Source: JACPFV01 sp038043245
Lineage (GTDB): Bacteria > Pseudomonadota > Gammaproteobacteria > Nevskiales > Nevskiaceae
Length of the DNA stretch: 64,000 nt
Direction of reading: 5' to 3'
NCBI GenBank assembly: GCA_038043245.1
Contig: JBBTCH010000003.1
Location: 124,001 to 188,000 of the forward strand
Below are positions 26,206-34,221 of the stretch, one piece after another. Both the position numbers and the translations under genes were made by a program. The notes below the pieces were generated by a model. That model saw only the letters and a list, made by a program, of their open reading frames with translations. It was not told where the DNA came from and made no database searches. Position 1 is the first letter of the stretch. Each line of letters begins with the position of its first letter.

Positions 26206-28041
26206 ATGACCTTCCAGCTCAGTGATCGCGGCCGCGAGTTTTTTGGCATCGATCTGCGCACGCTGGCGCTGTTCCGTGTTCTGCTGTCGGGCGTCATCGC
26301 CTGGAATCTGCTGATCCGCCTGACCGCCGTTCCGGAGTTTCTCAGCGACTGGGGCGTGATGCCGCGCGACTGGCTGATCAACTCCGCCGGCGCGATCCGC
26401 GTCAGCCTGTACATGATCAACGGCGGCACCTGGCTGGCCGTTCTGCTGTTGCTGACGGAGTTTCTGGCCGCACTGGCGATGCTGATCGGCTGGCACACAC
26501 GTGCGGCGGTATTGCTGGTATTTGTGCTCGAAGGTTCGCTGCAGTCGCGCAATCACATGATCCTGATCGGCGGCGACAACCTGATCATGTGCCTGCTGTT
26601 TTGGTCCTTGTTTCTACCGCTGGGCGCGCGCTGGAGCGTGGATGCCGCGCTTTCGACCACGCCGCCACCGCGCGACAACTTGTATCTGTCCTGGGCCTCG
26701 GCCGGCCTGCTGGTTCAGGTCATGTCGGTGTATTTCTTCAGCGCGGTGCTGAAGAACGGTGCCGACTGGTGGCCGGACGGAACCGCGGTGTACTACGCGC
26801 TGAGTCTCGACCGCTTTGCCGCACCGCTGGGCCAGTGGCTACGCGATATTCCGTTGCTGACGCATCCATTGACCTACTTCGTTTACTTCCTCGAGTGGGC
26901 AGGACCGATCCTGATCTTTCTGTATTCCCGTTATCTGCGTCTGGGAGTGATGCTGCTGTTCATGCTGATGCACACCGGCTTCATTTTCACGCTGGAGATA
27001 GGGCATTTCCCCTATGTCAGCCTGTCCTCGCTGACGGTGTTCATTGGTGGCTGGCTGTGGGACGCGGTGGCACGGGCGCGCGACCATGGCCGCAGCATCC
27101 GCATCTGGTACGACCGCGACTGCGGGTTCTGCTGGAAGATGTGCCGCCTGCTGGAAGTGTTCCTGGCATTGCCGCGGACGCAGATTCGTCCGGCGCAGGA
27201 CGACGCGGTCGCCGGTCCGCTCTTGATCGCCAACAATTCCTGGGTGGTGATGGACGACCGCGGCACTCACCTCAAATGGCAGGCCTTCGTCGCCCTGCTG
27301 CGCCATTCGCCGCTGTTCGGCCGGGCCTGGCGTATCGCCGCCTGGCGCATCTGGAACTGGCCAGGCACGATCGTCTACAACTTCGTGGCGTGGCAGCGGC
27401 CGCGCTTTGCTCGCCTGACGGGTGCTGTGCTGCCTGAACGTGCAGTGCGGTTCGAGGTCGGACCGTTTGCCCAGAAGTTCGTGGCGGTGATGGTGTTCGC
27501 GGTGTTTGCCTGGAACCTTTCAACCATCAAGGTATTGCCGGGAACAGTTGTGGGCACGCTCACCCCGTTTTTCACTTTGCTCCGGATTGATCAGCACTGG
27601 GGGATGTTTGCGCCCTATCCCTCGCATGATGACGGCTGGATGGTGGTCCCGGGGACGCTGGTGGACGGCACCGAGGTCAACGTGATCCGCCCTTGGGAAC
27701 GGTTGGACTACGACAAGCCCCGATACATTTCGCAGTCACATGAGTCCGGTATCCGGTGGCGCAAGTATCGCGAGCACTTGTGGTCAAAGAAGCATGCCGA
27801 TGAGCGGCTCTATTACGCGCGCTATCTGTGCCGCGACTGGAACCTGCGCGCCAGGCCTTCGAAGCGCCTGCTCTCGCTGGAACTGGTCTACATGCTCGAA
27901 CGCTCGGTGCCTGAGGGTCAGACGCCAGTGATTGAGCGCAAATCCCTTTGGAAACACCAATGCGTATCGCCCAAGGTGGCGGCAAAAGCCAAGGCGGAGA
28001 TCGTTGGCGGTGATTCGCCTGATTCAAAGCCGGGTGATTGA
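26206..28041 (+). CDS. HTTM membrane protein fused to a DCC (DUF393) redox domain
   Basis: 611 residues. Residues ~1-290 form a multi-pass HTTM domain (the membrane fold shared with vitamin K-dependent gamma-carboxylases). At ~300 a DCC domain begins, with WYDRDCGFCWK placing the CxxC pair at 306 and 309; the usual form of this motif is YDGDCxxC. After ~430 another membrane segment (VMVFAVFAWNLSTIKV) and a soluble region (HWGMFAPYPSHDDGWM) close the protein. The fusion suggests a membrane thiol-disulfide function, but the substrate is unknown. The 3' end overlaps tatD by 32 bp. Confidence 0.82.
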   Translation: MTFQLSDRGREFFGIDLRTLALFRVLLSGVIAWNLLIRLTAVPEFLSDWGVMPRDWLINSAGAIRVSLYMINGGTWLAVLLLLTEFLAALAMLIGWHTRAAVLLVFVLEGSLQSRNHMILIGGDNLIMCLLFWSLFLPLGARWSVDAALSTTPPPRDNLYLSWASAGLLVQVMSVYFFSAVLKNGADWWPDGTAVYYALSLDRFAAPLGQWLRDIPLLTHPLTYFVYFLEWAGPILIFLYSRYLRLGVMLLFMLMHTGFIFTLEIGHFPYVSLSSLTVFIGGWLWDAVARARDHGRSIRIWYDRDCGFCWKMCRLLEVFLALPRTQIRPAQDDAVAGPLLIANNSWVVMDDRGTHLKWQAFVALLRHSPLFGRAWRIAAWRIWNWPGTIVYNFVAWQRPRFARLTGAVLPERAVRFEVGPFAQKFVAVMVFAVFAWNLSTIKVLPGTVVGTLTPFFTLLRIDQHWGMFAPYPSHDDGWMVVPGTLVDGTEVNVIRPWERLDYDKPRYISQSHESGIRWRKYREHLWSKKHADERLYYARYLCRDWNLRARPSKRLLSLELVYMLERSVPEGQTPVIERKSLWKHQCVSPKVAAKAKAEIVGGDSPDSKPGD

Positions 28042-28828
28042 TATCGGCGCGAATCTCGCGCACGAGAGTTTCGACAGGGATCGTGCCGCAGTGCTTGAAC
28101 GGGCCTGGGCCGCAGGGCTTTCCCGCATTGTGGTCACCGGCAGCTCGGCCGAGAGTTCGCAAGCAGCGCTGGCGCTGGCGCGCGAACATCCGAAACATCT
28201 GGTCTCAACCGTGGGTTTGCATCCGCACCATGCCTCGGAGTGGTCTGCTGATCTTTCGGCGCGATTCGAAGCGCTAGGGCAGAACCGCGAAGTGGTTGCG
28301 CTCGGCGAGTGCGGCCTCGACTATTTCCGTGACCTGTCGCCACGCGATGCGCAGCGCCGGGCGTTTGTGCAGCAGCTGGCGTTGGCGGTGAGACTGAAGA
28401 AGCCGGTGTTTTTGCACCAACGCGATGCGCATATCGATTTCTTGCCGATCCTGCGCGAGCACCGGTCGCATCTGGCCGATGTGGTCGTGCACTGCTTCAC
28501 CGATACGCGCGCGGCGCTGGAAGACACGCTGGCGCTGGATTGCCACATCGGCATCACCGGCTGGGTCTGCGATGAGCGTCGTGGCGCCGCCTTGCGCGAG
28601 ATCGTCGCTCTGATTCCCGACGATCGCCTGCTGATCGAGACCGATGCGCCGTATCTGCTGCCGCACAACGCGCCGGCAGAGCTCAAGAAGTCTACCGGCC
28701 GCCGCAACGAGCCTGCGCTGCTGCCGTGGGTAGTGAAAGCTCTGGCGCAGCTGCGCAACCAAACGGAACAACACGTCGCGGATATCACGACCGCCAATGC
28801 GCAGAGGTTTTTTCGCCTAGCCGCTTAG
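28010..28828 (+). CDS. tatD: TatD-family DNase
   Basis: 272 residues from a GTG at 28010, which has a GGAG ribosome-binding site ~10 bp upstream; a GTG at 28034 would begin closer to the conserved core. VIDIGANLAHESF replaces the HxH of other metal-dependent hydrolases, as in true TatD. VGLHPHHASEW, ALGECGLDYFRD, VHCFTDTRAALED and LIETDAPYLLP are the metal-binding blocks. TatD is a Mg2+-dependent 3'-5' exonuclease implicated in DNA repair and nucleic-acid turnover. The gene begins inside the end of the HTTM gene in another frame, so the two are likely co-expressed. Confidence 0.9.
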   Translation: MIRLIQSRVIDIGANLAHESFDRDRAAVLERAWAAGLSRIVVTGSSAESSQAALALAREHPKHLVSTVGLHPHHASEWSADLSARFEALGQNREVVALGECGLDYFRDLSPRDAQRRAFVQQLALAVRLKKPVFLHQRDAHIDFLPILREHRSHLADVVVHCFTDTRAALEDTLALDCHIGITGWVCDERRGAALREIVALIPDDRLLIETDAPYLLPHNAPAELKKSTGRRNEPALLPWVVKALAQLRNQTEQHVADITTANAQRFFRLAA

Positions 28829-28860
28829 GGGATCTCTACTCAGGTTGATTCTGTCCATGG

Positions 28861-28920
28861 TTCGACAAGCTCACCACGAACGGAATCAATTGCATAACCG
28901 TTCGCCCTGAGCTCGTCGAA
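28861..28920. repeat. Palindromic repeat, family E (complete copy)
   Basis: Two 23-bp arms (28861-28883 and 28898-28920) form an imperfect inverted repeat; arm 2 reads, in reverse, TTCGACGAGCTCAGGGCGAA. It lies in the spacer between the convergent tatD and metW genes. One arm recurs at 44732-44754. Confidence 0.8.
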
Positions 28921-28964
28921 GGGCGGTGTACAGACTCCTGAAGGGCTCTTGGTTTAAAAAAACA

Positions 28965-29570
28965 TCAAGCTGGAGGCGTTCCCAGCATGTACAACGCCAC
29001 TTCGGAGAAAAGATTCGGTGCCAGCTGGGTGAGGAACCCGTCGCGCAGCTGATGGTTGAGCAGGCTGCGCTGGAGTACGCGCCAGCCTTGTTTCTGGCAC
29101 AGGTCCTCGAAGTCGGCGACGGTGCACAGGTGGATGTTGGGCGTGTTGAACCAGGTTTCGGGCAGCGCCGGTGTCACCGGCATGCGGCCGGCGGCCAGCG
29201 CCAGGCGCACGCGCCAGTGGCCGAAATTGGGGAAGGTGATGATGGCGGTGCGGCCGACGCGCAGCATCTCCGAGACCACGCGATCCGGCCGCTGCATCGC
29301 CTGTAGTGCCTGGTTCATCACCACGTAGTCGAAGCTGCCGTCGCTGAATTCGCGCAGGCCCTCGTCGACGTCGGCTTCAATCACGTTGACGCCGCGGCGC
29401 AGGCAGCGGGCGATGTTGTCGGGATCGATCTCGAGGCCATAGCCGCGAACCCCGTGCGTGGCGAGGTGCGCCAGCAGAGCGCCGTCGCCGCAGCCGAGGT
29501 CGAGTACGTTGCTCTGCGGCCGGATCCAGCCGGCGATGTGGGCGAGGTCGGGTCTGAGTTCAGCGCTCAT
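28965..29570 (-). CDS. metW: Methionine biosynthesis protein MetW
   Basis: 201 residues. A class I SAM-methyltransferase fold is shown by VLDLGCGDGALLAHL, and DYVVMNQALQAMQRPD with FPNFGHWRVRLAL is the MetW signature. MetW is needed with MetX for homoserine acylation in many proteobacteria that use homoserine O-succinyltransferases of the MetX fold. Its ATG overlaps the metX stop by 4 bp, the last link of the proC-yggT-metX-metW operon. Confidence 0.95.
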   Translation of the reverse strand: MSAELRPDLAHIAGWIRPQSNVLDLGCGDGALLAHLATHGVRGYGLEIDPDNIARCLRRGVNVIEADVDEGLREFSDGSFDYVVMNQALQAMQRPDRVVSEMLRVGRTAIITFPNFGHWRVRLALAAGRMPVTPALPETWFNTPNIHLCTVADFEDLCQKQGWRVLQRSLLNHQLRDGFLTQLAPNLFSEVALYMLGTPPA

Positions 29571-30718
29571 GTCTGCATCGCCTCGCCGACGCGACCGAGC
29601 CAGGCCCGCAGCTGGCGGTGGTATTCCGGCAACGCCATCAGGAAATCGTCGTGGCCGAGTTGCGAGTCGATCAGCGCGTAGCTGACTTCGCGGCCGCCGG
29701 CGACCAGCGCCTTGACGATCTCGCGCGAGCGCGCCGGCGAGAAGCGCCAGTCGGCCTGGAAGGCGATGACGAAAAATCGGGCCTGTGCCTGACGGAACGC
29801 GGCCGACAGATCGCCGCCGAAGTCGCGTGCCGGATCAAAATAGTCCAGCGCCTTGGTCATCAGCAGGTAGGTGTTGGCGTCGAAGCGCTCGACGAAGCTC
29901 TGGCCCTGATGGCGCAGGTAGCTTTCGACCTCGAACTCGACGTCGAAGTTGAAGCTCGGCGCTGCGCTGCGCAGGTCCTGGCCGAACTTGGCGCGCATCG
30001 CCTCGTCCGAGAGATAGGTGATATGGCCGAGCATGCGTGCCAGCTTCAGCCCGCGCGAAGGCACGGTGCCGCGCTCGTAGAAATGGCCGCCGTGGAAATC
30101 CGGGTCGGACAGGATCGCCTGACGCGCGATCTCGTTGAAGGCGATGTTCTGCGCCGACAACCGCGGCGCAGCGGCGATCACCAGCGCGTGACGGATGCGC
30201 TGCGGAAAATCGATCGCCCATTGCATCACCTGGAAGCCGCCGAGGCTGCCGCCCATCACCACCGCCCACTGCTCGATGCCGAGCACATCGGCCAGCAGTG
30301 CCTGCGAGCGTACCCAGTCACGCACCGTCAGCAGGGGGAAGTCCGGTCCCCAGGGCTTGCCCGTCTCCGGGTTCGGCGTGTTCGGGCCGGTGCTGCCGCG
30401 GCAGCCGCCGAGATTGTTGAGAGCGACGACAAAGAAGCGATTGGTGTCCACCGGCTTGCCGGGGCCGATGCAGCTGTCCCACCAGCCCGGCTTGTGGTCG
30501 CCGGCGTGGTAACCGGCGGCGTGATGGTCGCCGGACAGCGCATGGCACACCAGCACCGCGTTGCTGCGTGCGATGTTGAGATTGCCGTAAGTCTCGATCA
30601 TCAGCTCGTGGCGCGGCAGCGTGCGCCCGCAGTCCAGCGCCAGCGGCGTTTCAATCGCGATGCATCGCGGCTTTACCAGGCCGACGGAATCCGCCGGATA
30701 GTCTTCTCGGTGGGGCAT
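29567..30718 (-). CDS. metX: Homoserine O-acyltransferase MetX (succinyl type likely)
   Basis: 383 residues from the ATG at 30718, which overlaps the yggT stop by one base (TAATG); an in-frame extension upstream reads through yggT and is not real. Alpha/beta hydrolase fold with nucleophile elbow GGSLGGFQVMQWA and substrate segments NLLGGCRGSTGP-like NNLGGCRGSTGP; the C-terminal DSQLGHDDFL carries the acid/histidine part. It acylates homoserine, the first committed step of methionine synthesis. The MetX-MetW pairing in gammaproteobacteria usually means succinyl-CoA is used; this is inferred, not read from a residue. Confidence 0.95.
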   Translation of the reverse strand: MPHREDYPADSVGLVKPRCIAIETPLALDCGRTLPRHELMIETYGNLNIARSNAVLVCHALSGDHHAAGYHAGDHKPGWWDSCIGPGKPVDTNRFFVVALNNLGGCRGSTGPNTPNPETGKPWGPDFPLLTVRDWVRSQALLADVLGIEQWAVVMGGSLGGFQVMQWAIDFPQRIRHALVIAAAPRLSAQNIAFNEIARQAILSDPDFHGGHFYERGTVPSRGLKLARMLGHITYLSDEAMRAKFGQDLRSAAPSFNFDVEFEVESYLRHQGQSFVERFDANTYLLMTKALDYFDPARDFGGDLSAAFRQAQARFFVIAFQADWRFSPARSREIVKALVAGGREVSYALIDSQLGHDDFLMALPEYHRQLRAWLGRVGEAMQT

Positions 30719-31272
30719 TACCAGTTCAACGGGCCGGGCAGGCCGATCAGCCGCGCCAGCACCTGGAATCCGAAAATCACCACCAGCGGCGAAAAATCGA
30801 TGCCGCTGGCCGAAGGCAGCCAGCGGCGCACCGGCCGCAGCAGCGGCTCGTTGATGGTCCACAGGATATTGCCCGCCGGGTTGTGCACGCCGGGCCCCAT
30901 CCACGACAGCAGCGCCTGCATGAACAGGGTGAAGGTGTAGAGGTTCAAGGTCATCACCACGATCTTGCGCCACAGATATTGGAAGATGACCCACTCCACG
31001 TGCAGTCCCTGCAGCCAGTAGATCAGCTTGATGTAGGCGAGCATCAGCACGATCAGTGCGAGAAAAGCGGCGACGTCGAAGCGCTTGTATTTGGGGATGA
31101 ACTTCGCCAGCGGGTCCACCAGTGGCCGGGTGACCTGATAGACCATCTGCGAAAACGGGTTGTAGAAGTCCGCGCGGCGCAGCTGCAGGATGATGCGCAG
31201 AATCAGCGCCCACAGAAACAATTCTGAGAGAGCACTCACAAAGAACAGCAGGGCGTTGTAGGCGTTGCTCAT
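30718..31272 (-). CDS. yggT: YggT family membrane protein
   Basis: 184 residues with several hydrophobic segments and two YggT repeats. NPFSQMVYQVTRPLVDPLAKFIP and its second copy NILWTINEPLLRPVRRWLP are the typical paired motif. The family is widespread next to proC and has been linked to osmotic stress tolerance and cell-shape machinery, but the molecular job is unclear. Its start overlaps the proC stop by 4 bp and its stop overlaps the metX start by one base, so it is tightly embedded in the operon. Confidence 0.92.
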   Translation of the reverse strand: MSNAYNALLFFVSALSELFLWALILRIILQLRRADFYNPFSQMVYQVTRPLVDPLAKFIPKYKRFDVAAFLALIVLMLAYIKLIYWLQGLHVEWVIFQYLWRKIVVMTLNLYTFTLFMQALLSWMGPGVHNPAGNILWTINEPLLRPVRRWLPSASGIDFSPLVVIFGFQVLARLIGLPGPLNW

Positions 31273-32081
31273 GTCTTTTCCAAGGTATCGCCCAATTCAG
31301 CAGCGCGCCGGTTGGCGGCTGCGAGCGCCTGCGCAAACAGTGCGCGGCCGCCGGCTGTATCGAGATGATTCACCGCTGCTTCGGTGGTGCCGCCCTTGGA
31401 GGTGACATTGACGCGCAACTGGCTGACATCGTCGACTGAGTGTTCCGCCATCCGTGCAGCGCCAATGAACGTCTGTCGCGCCAGTTTTGCCGCAGTGGCC
31501 TTGTCGAGGCCCAGCGCCGCGCCGGCCTCGCGCAGGGCTTCGGTCAGCCAGAAGTAGTACGCCGGACCGGAGCCGGACAGCGCGGTCACGGCATCCAGCT
31601 GTGCCTCGGCCGTCACCCACACGCACTCACCGGCAGCGTGCAACACGCTTTCCGCCTGTGCGCGCAGCGCCGGGCTGGGTGTTTCGGCATACAGACCGGT
31701 GATGCCGGCGCCGAGCAGGGCCGGCGTGTTCGGCATGCAGCGCACCAGCAGCGGCGTCGGCCCCAGCCAGCGTCGCAGGCTCGCCAGCCGCACACCGGCG
31801 GCGATCGAAATCACCGTGGTACCGGCGGCGAGTTTCAATCCGCGAACGGCCTCGTTCATCACCTGGGGTTTGACGGCCAGCACAACGATCTGCGCGCCGG
31901 CGACGGTTTCAGAAGCGCTGGTTTTCACCATGACCCCAAACTGGTCATGCAAAAGTTTTGCGCGCGAGGCATCCGGCTCGGCCACTGTCACGCGCGCAGC
32001 CGGGTGCCCGGCCTTGAGCAGGCCGCCGATCAGCGCGGCGGCCATCTGGCCGCCACCAATGAATGCGATCGAATCCGACAT
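31269..32081 (-). CDS. proC: Pyrroline-5-carboxylate reductase
   Basis: 270 residues from the ATG at 32081, chosen because MSDSIAFIGGGQMAAALIGG puts the NAD(P)-binding loop at the usual distance; ATGs at 32090 and 32111 are alternatives. It reduces pyrroline-5-carboxylate to proline. The C-terminal signature LRVNVTSKGGTTEAAVN is intact, and ALSGSGPAYYFWLTEAL is the dimer and active-site block. It is first in proC-yggT-metX-metW. The usual yggS/pilT upstream neighbours are absent; a palindromic repeat and divergent ilvA lie there instead. Confidence 0.95.
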   Translation of the reverse strand: MSDSIAFIGGGQMAAALIGGLLKAGHPAARVTVAEPDASRAKLLHDQFGVMVKTSASETVAGAQIVVLAVKPQVMNEAVRGLKLAAGTTVISIAAGVRLASLRRWLGPTPLLVRCMPNTPALLGAGITGLYAETPSPALRAQAESVLHAAGECVWVTAEAQLDAVTALSGSGPAYYFWLTEALREAGAALGLDKATAAKLARQTFIGAARMAEHSVDDVSQLRVNVTSKGGTTEAAVNHLDTAGGRALFAQALAAANRRAAELGDTLEKT

Positions 32082-32131
32082 ACCACGCATAATAAAGGAA
32101 GCTTCAAACAAGACCCGATCAATTTACACAA

Positions 32132-32199
32132 CGTCATTCCGGCGAAAGCCGGAATCCAGAGCTTCAAGACCCTGGACACCGGCTTGCGCCGGTGTGACG
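32132..32199. repeat. Palindromic repeat, family B (copy 1)
   Basis: The element opens with GTCATTCCGGCGAAAGCCGG and ends with its approximate complement (32172-32199). Each end contains a smaller hairpin. It occupies the spacer of the divergent proC and ilvA genes, so it lies close to both promoters. A relative is at 43400-43469. Confidence 0.85.
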
Positions 32200-32217
32200 A
32201 ATTCAAGAGTGTTGTTC

Positions 32218-33756
32218 ATGAAACCAGCTGCAAAGAAAATCCTCGACGATTACCGCCGCCGCATCGAAACCGCGCGCGTCTACGACGTCGCCGTGCGCAC
32301 GCCGCTGGAGCCGGCGCGCAAGCTGTCCGCGCGCCTGGAGAACAAGGTGCTGCTCAAGCGCGAGGATTTGCAGCCGGTGTTCTCGTTCAAGCTGCGCGGT
32401 GCGTTCAACAAGATCGCAAAACTTTCCGAGGCGCAGCGCAAGGCGGGCGTGATTGCCGCATCCGCCGGCAACCACGCACAGGGTGTGGCGCTGGCGGCGA
32501 AGACGCTGCATGCGCAGGCCTGGATCGTAATGCCGCGGACGACGCCGTCGATCAAGGTCGAAGCGGTGCGTGCGCTCGGCGGCCATGTCGTGCTGCATGG
32601 CGACGCCTATGACGACGCCGCGACGCACGCGCTGGAACTCGCGCGCGAGAAAAAACTGACGATGGTGCCGCCGTATGACGACGCCGACGTCATCGCCGGA
32701 CAGGGCACAGTGGCGAAAGAAATCCTCGAGCAGCATGCGGGCCCGTTGGACGCGGTGTTCGTCTGCACCGGCGGCGGTGGCCTGCTCGCCGGCATCGCCG
32801 CGTGGATCAAGGCGCTGCGGCCGAGCGTGAAAGTCATCAGCGTCGAGCCGGAAGATTCCAACTGCATGGCGGCGGCACTGGCGGCCGGCCGTCGCGTCGA
32901 ACTGAAGGAAGTGGGCCTGTTCGCCGATGGCGTCGCGGTGAAACAGGCGGGCAAGGAGCCGTTCCGCGTCGCCCGGCATTTTGTGGATGAGTGCATCACC
33001 GTCAGCGTCGATGAGATCTGTGCCGCAGTGCGCGATGTGTTCAATGAATGCCGCGCGGTGCCGGAGCCGGCAGGCGCGCTGGCCGTTGCGGGCCTGAAAA
33101 AGTGGGTGCATGAGAAACACGTGAAGCACAAGACGCTGGTGGCCATCGTGTCCGGCGCCAACGTCAATTTCGATCGTCTGCGTCACGTCGCCGAGCGCGC
33201 CGAACTCGGCGACGCGCACGAAACCCTGCTGGCGGTGACGATCCCGGAGAAGCCCGGCAGCTTCAAGCGCTTTCTCAATCACTTGGGGCGGCGCGTCATC
33301 ACAGAGTTCAACTACCGCTATTCCAGCCCCCGCGAGGCGCACATCTTCGCCGGCATCAAGCTCGGCGACGAGACGGGCGAGCGCGACGCCGTGCTCAAGC
33401 GGCTGCGCGACGATGGTTATCCGGTGGCCGATCTCACCGGCAACGAGATGGCCAAGGTGCATGTGCGCTACATGGTCGGCGGCCGTGCGCCGAACCTGAC
33501 GGACGAGATACTGCTGCGGTTCGAGTTTCCCGAACGTCCCGGCGCCTGCCTGGATTTTTTAAGCGCGGTCGGTGCGCGCTGGAACATCTCGCTGTTCCAT
33601 TACCGCAATCACGGCGCCGCCTACGGGCGCGTGCTGTGCGGCCTGCAAGTGCCGAAGGCGGAACGCACTGAATGCTGGCGTTCGCTGGATGCGCTGGGCT
33701 ATCGGTATTGGGACGAAACAGCCAATCCGGCGTATTCGTTGTTTCTAGGGACGTAA
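32218..33756 (+). CDS. ilvA: Threonine deaminase (biosynthetic, two regulatory domains)
   Basis: 512 residues from the ATG at 32218; upstream in-frame ATGs read through a repeat and were rejected. The PLP-lysine block VFSFKLRGAFNKI, SAGNHAQGVALAAK and the glycine loop CTGGGGLLAG define the catalytic half. Two ACT-like domains follow, beginning at TIPEKPGSFKRFLNHLG and EFPERPGACLDFLSAVG, as in the isoleucine-inhibited long form. It converts threonine to 2-oxobutyrate, the entry to isoleucine synthesis. A MITE-like element starts 13 bp after the stop. Confidence 0.96.
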   Translation: MKPAAKKILDDYRRRIETARVYDVAVRTPLEPARKLSARLENKVLLKREDLQPVFSFKLRGAFNKIAKLSEAQRKAGVIAASAGNHAQGVALAAKTLHAQAWIVMPRTTPSIKVEAVRALGGHVVLHGDAYDDAATHALELAREKKLTMVPPYDDADVIAGQGTVAKEILEQHAGPLDAVFVCTGGGGLLAGIAAWIKALRPSVKVISVEPEDSNCMAAALAAGRRVELKEVGLFADGVAVKQAGKEPFRVARHFVDECITVSVDEICAAVRDVFNECRAVPEPAGALAVAGLKKWVHEKHVKHKTLVAIVSGANVNFDRLRHVAERAELGDAHETLLAVTIPEKPGSFKRFLNHLGRRVITEFNYRYSSPREAHIFAGIKLGDETGERDAVLKRLRDDGYPVADLTGNEMAKVHVRYMVGGRAPNLTDEILLRFEFPERPGACLDFLSAVGARWNISLFHYRNHGAAYGRVLCGLQVPKAERTECWRSLDALGYRYWDETANPAYSLFLGT

Positions 33757-33769
33757 AGATTTAAAGACT

Positions 33770-34221
33770 GTTCCGCCTAAAGGCGGGTTACTTCTTTGGC
33801 GCAAAGAAGTAACCAAGAAACATTCGCTCCGCTGCGCCGACAGATTCCTTGAGCTTCTGGCTCGTTCGGGGTACCGCGCGAACGCGGCGTCCATGCCGCG
33901 CCGCGCTCGGCGAACTTCCTGTTCGCCGCTCTCCTCACTCACAGCGAAGCTCAAGGCGGCGCAAAGTCGCTGGAACATCAACAGCGGTGGCTTTGCGGAG
34001 TCTTTTGACTTTCGCGCCGTTTGCGCCACCAGAGCACTGGAGCAAAAGCACGTGAGGCCGAACAGGACGTTCGGCCTAGCGCCAGCACTACAAGGACGTC
34101 GTGTTGGCGCGTTAGTGTTTTTGCGAAGCGCGCAAGGAATCTTTCGGCGCATCCGGCGCAAGAGCGGTTTTGGTGACTTTTGCCGCGATTGGCAAAAGTT
34201 ACCCGCGCTTTAGCGCGGAAC
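33770..34221. mobile_element. MITE-like element (452 bp) between ilvA and the hybrid kinase
   Basis: This is the only long stretch without a real gene (33757-34209). The ends are imperfect terminal inverted repeats of ~28 bp: GTTCCGCCTAAAGGCGGGTT at 33770 and, in reverse complement from 34221, GTTCCGCGCTAAAGCGCGGG. Each contains a TAAA-looped hairpin, and a perfect 13-bp hairpin lies at 33786-33798/33802-33814. There is no transposase. The right end extends past the kinase stop codon, so the element supplies the last codons and TAA of that gene. Open frames inside look like by-products. Confidence 0.7.

Noticed and set aside
33745..34161. 138-codon minus-strand frame between ilvA and the hybrid kinase
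   Set aside because: Coincides with the MITE-like element. Similar frames occur as by-products of dispersed repeats and no domain is visible.
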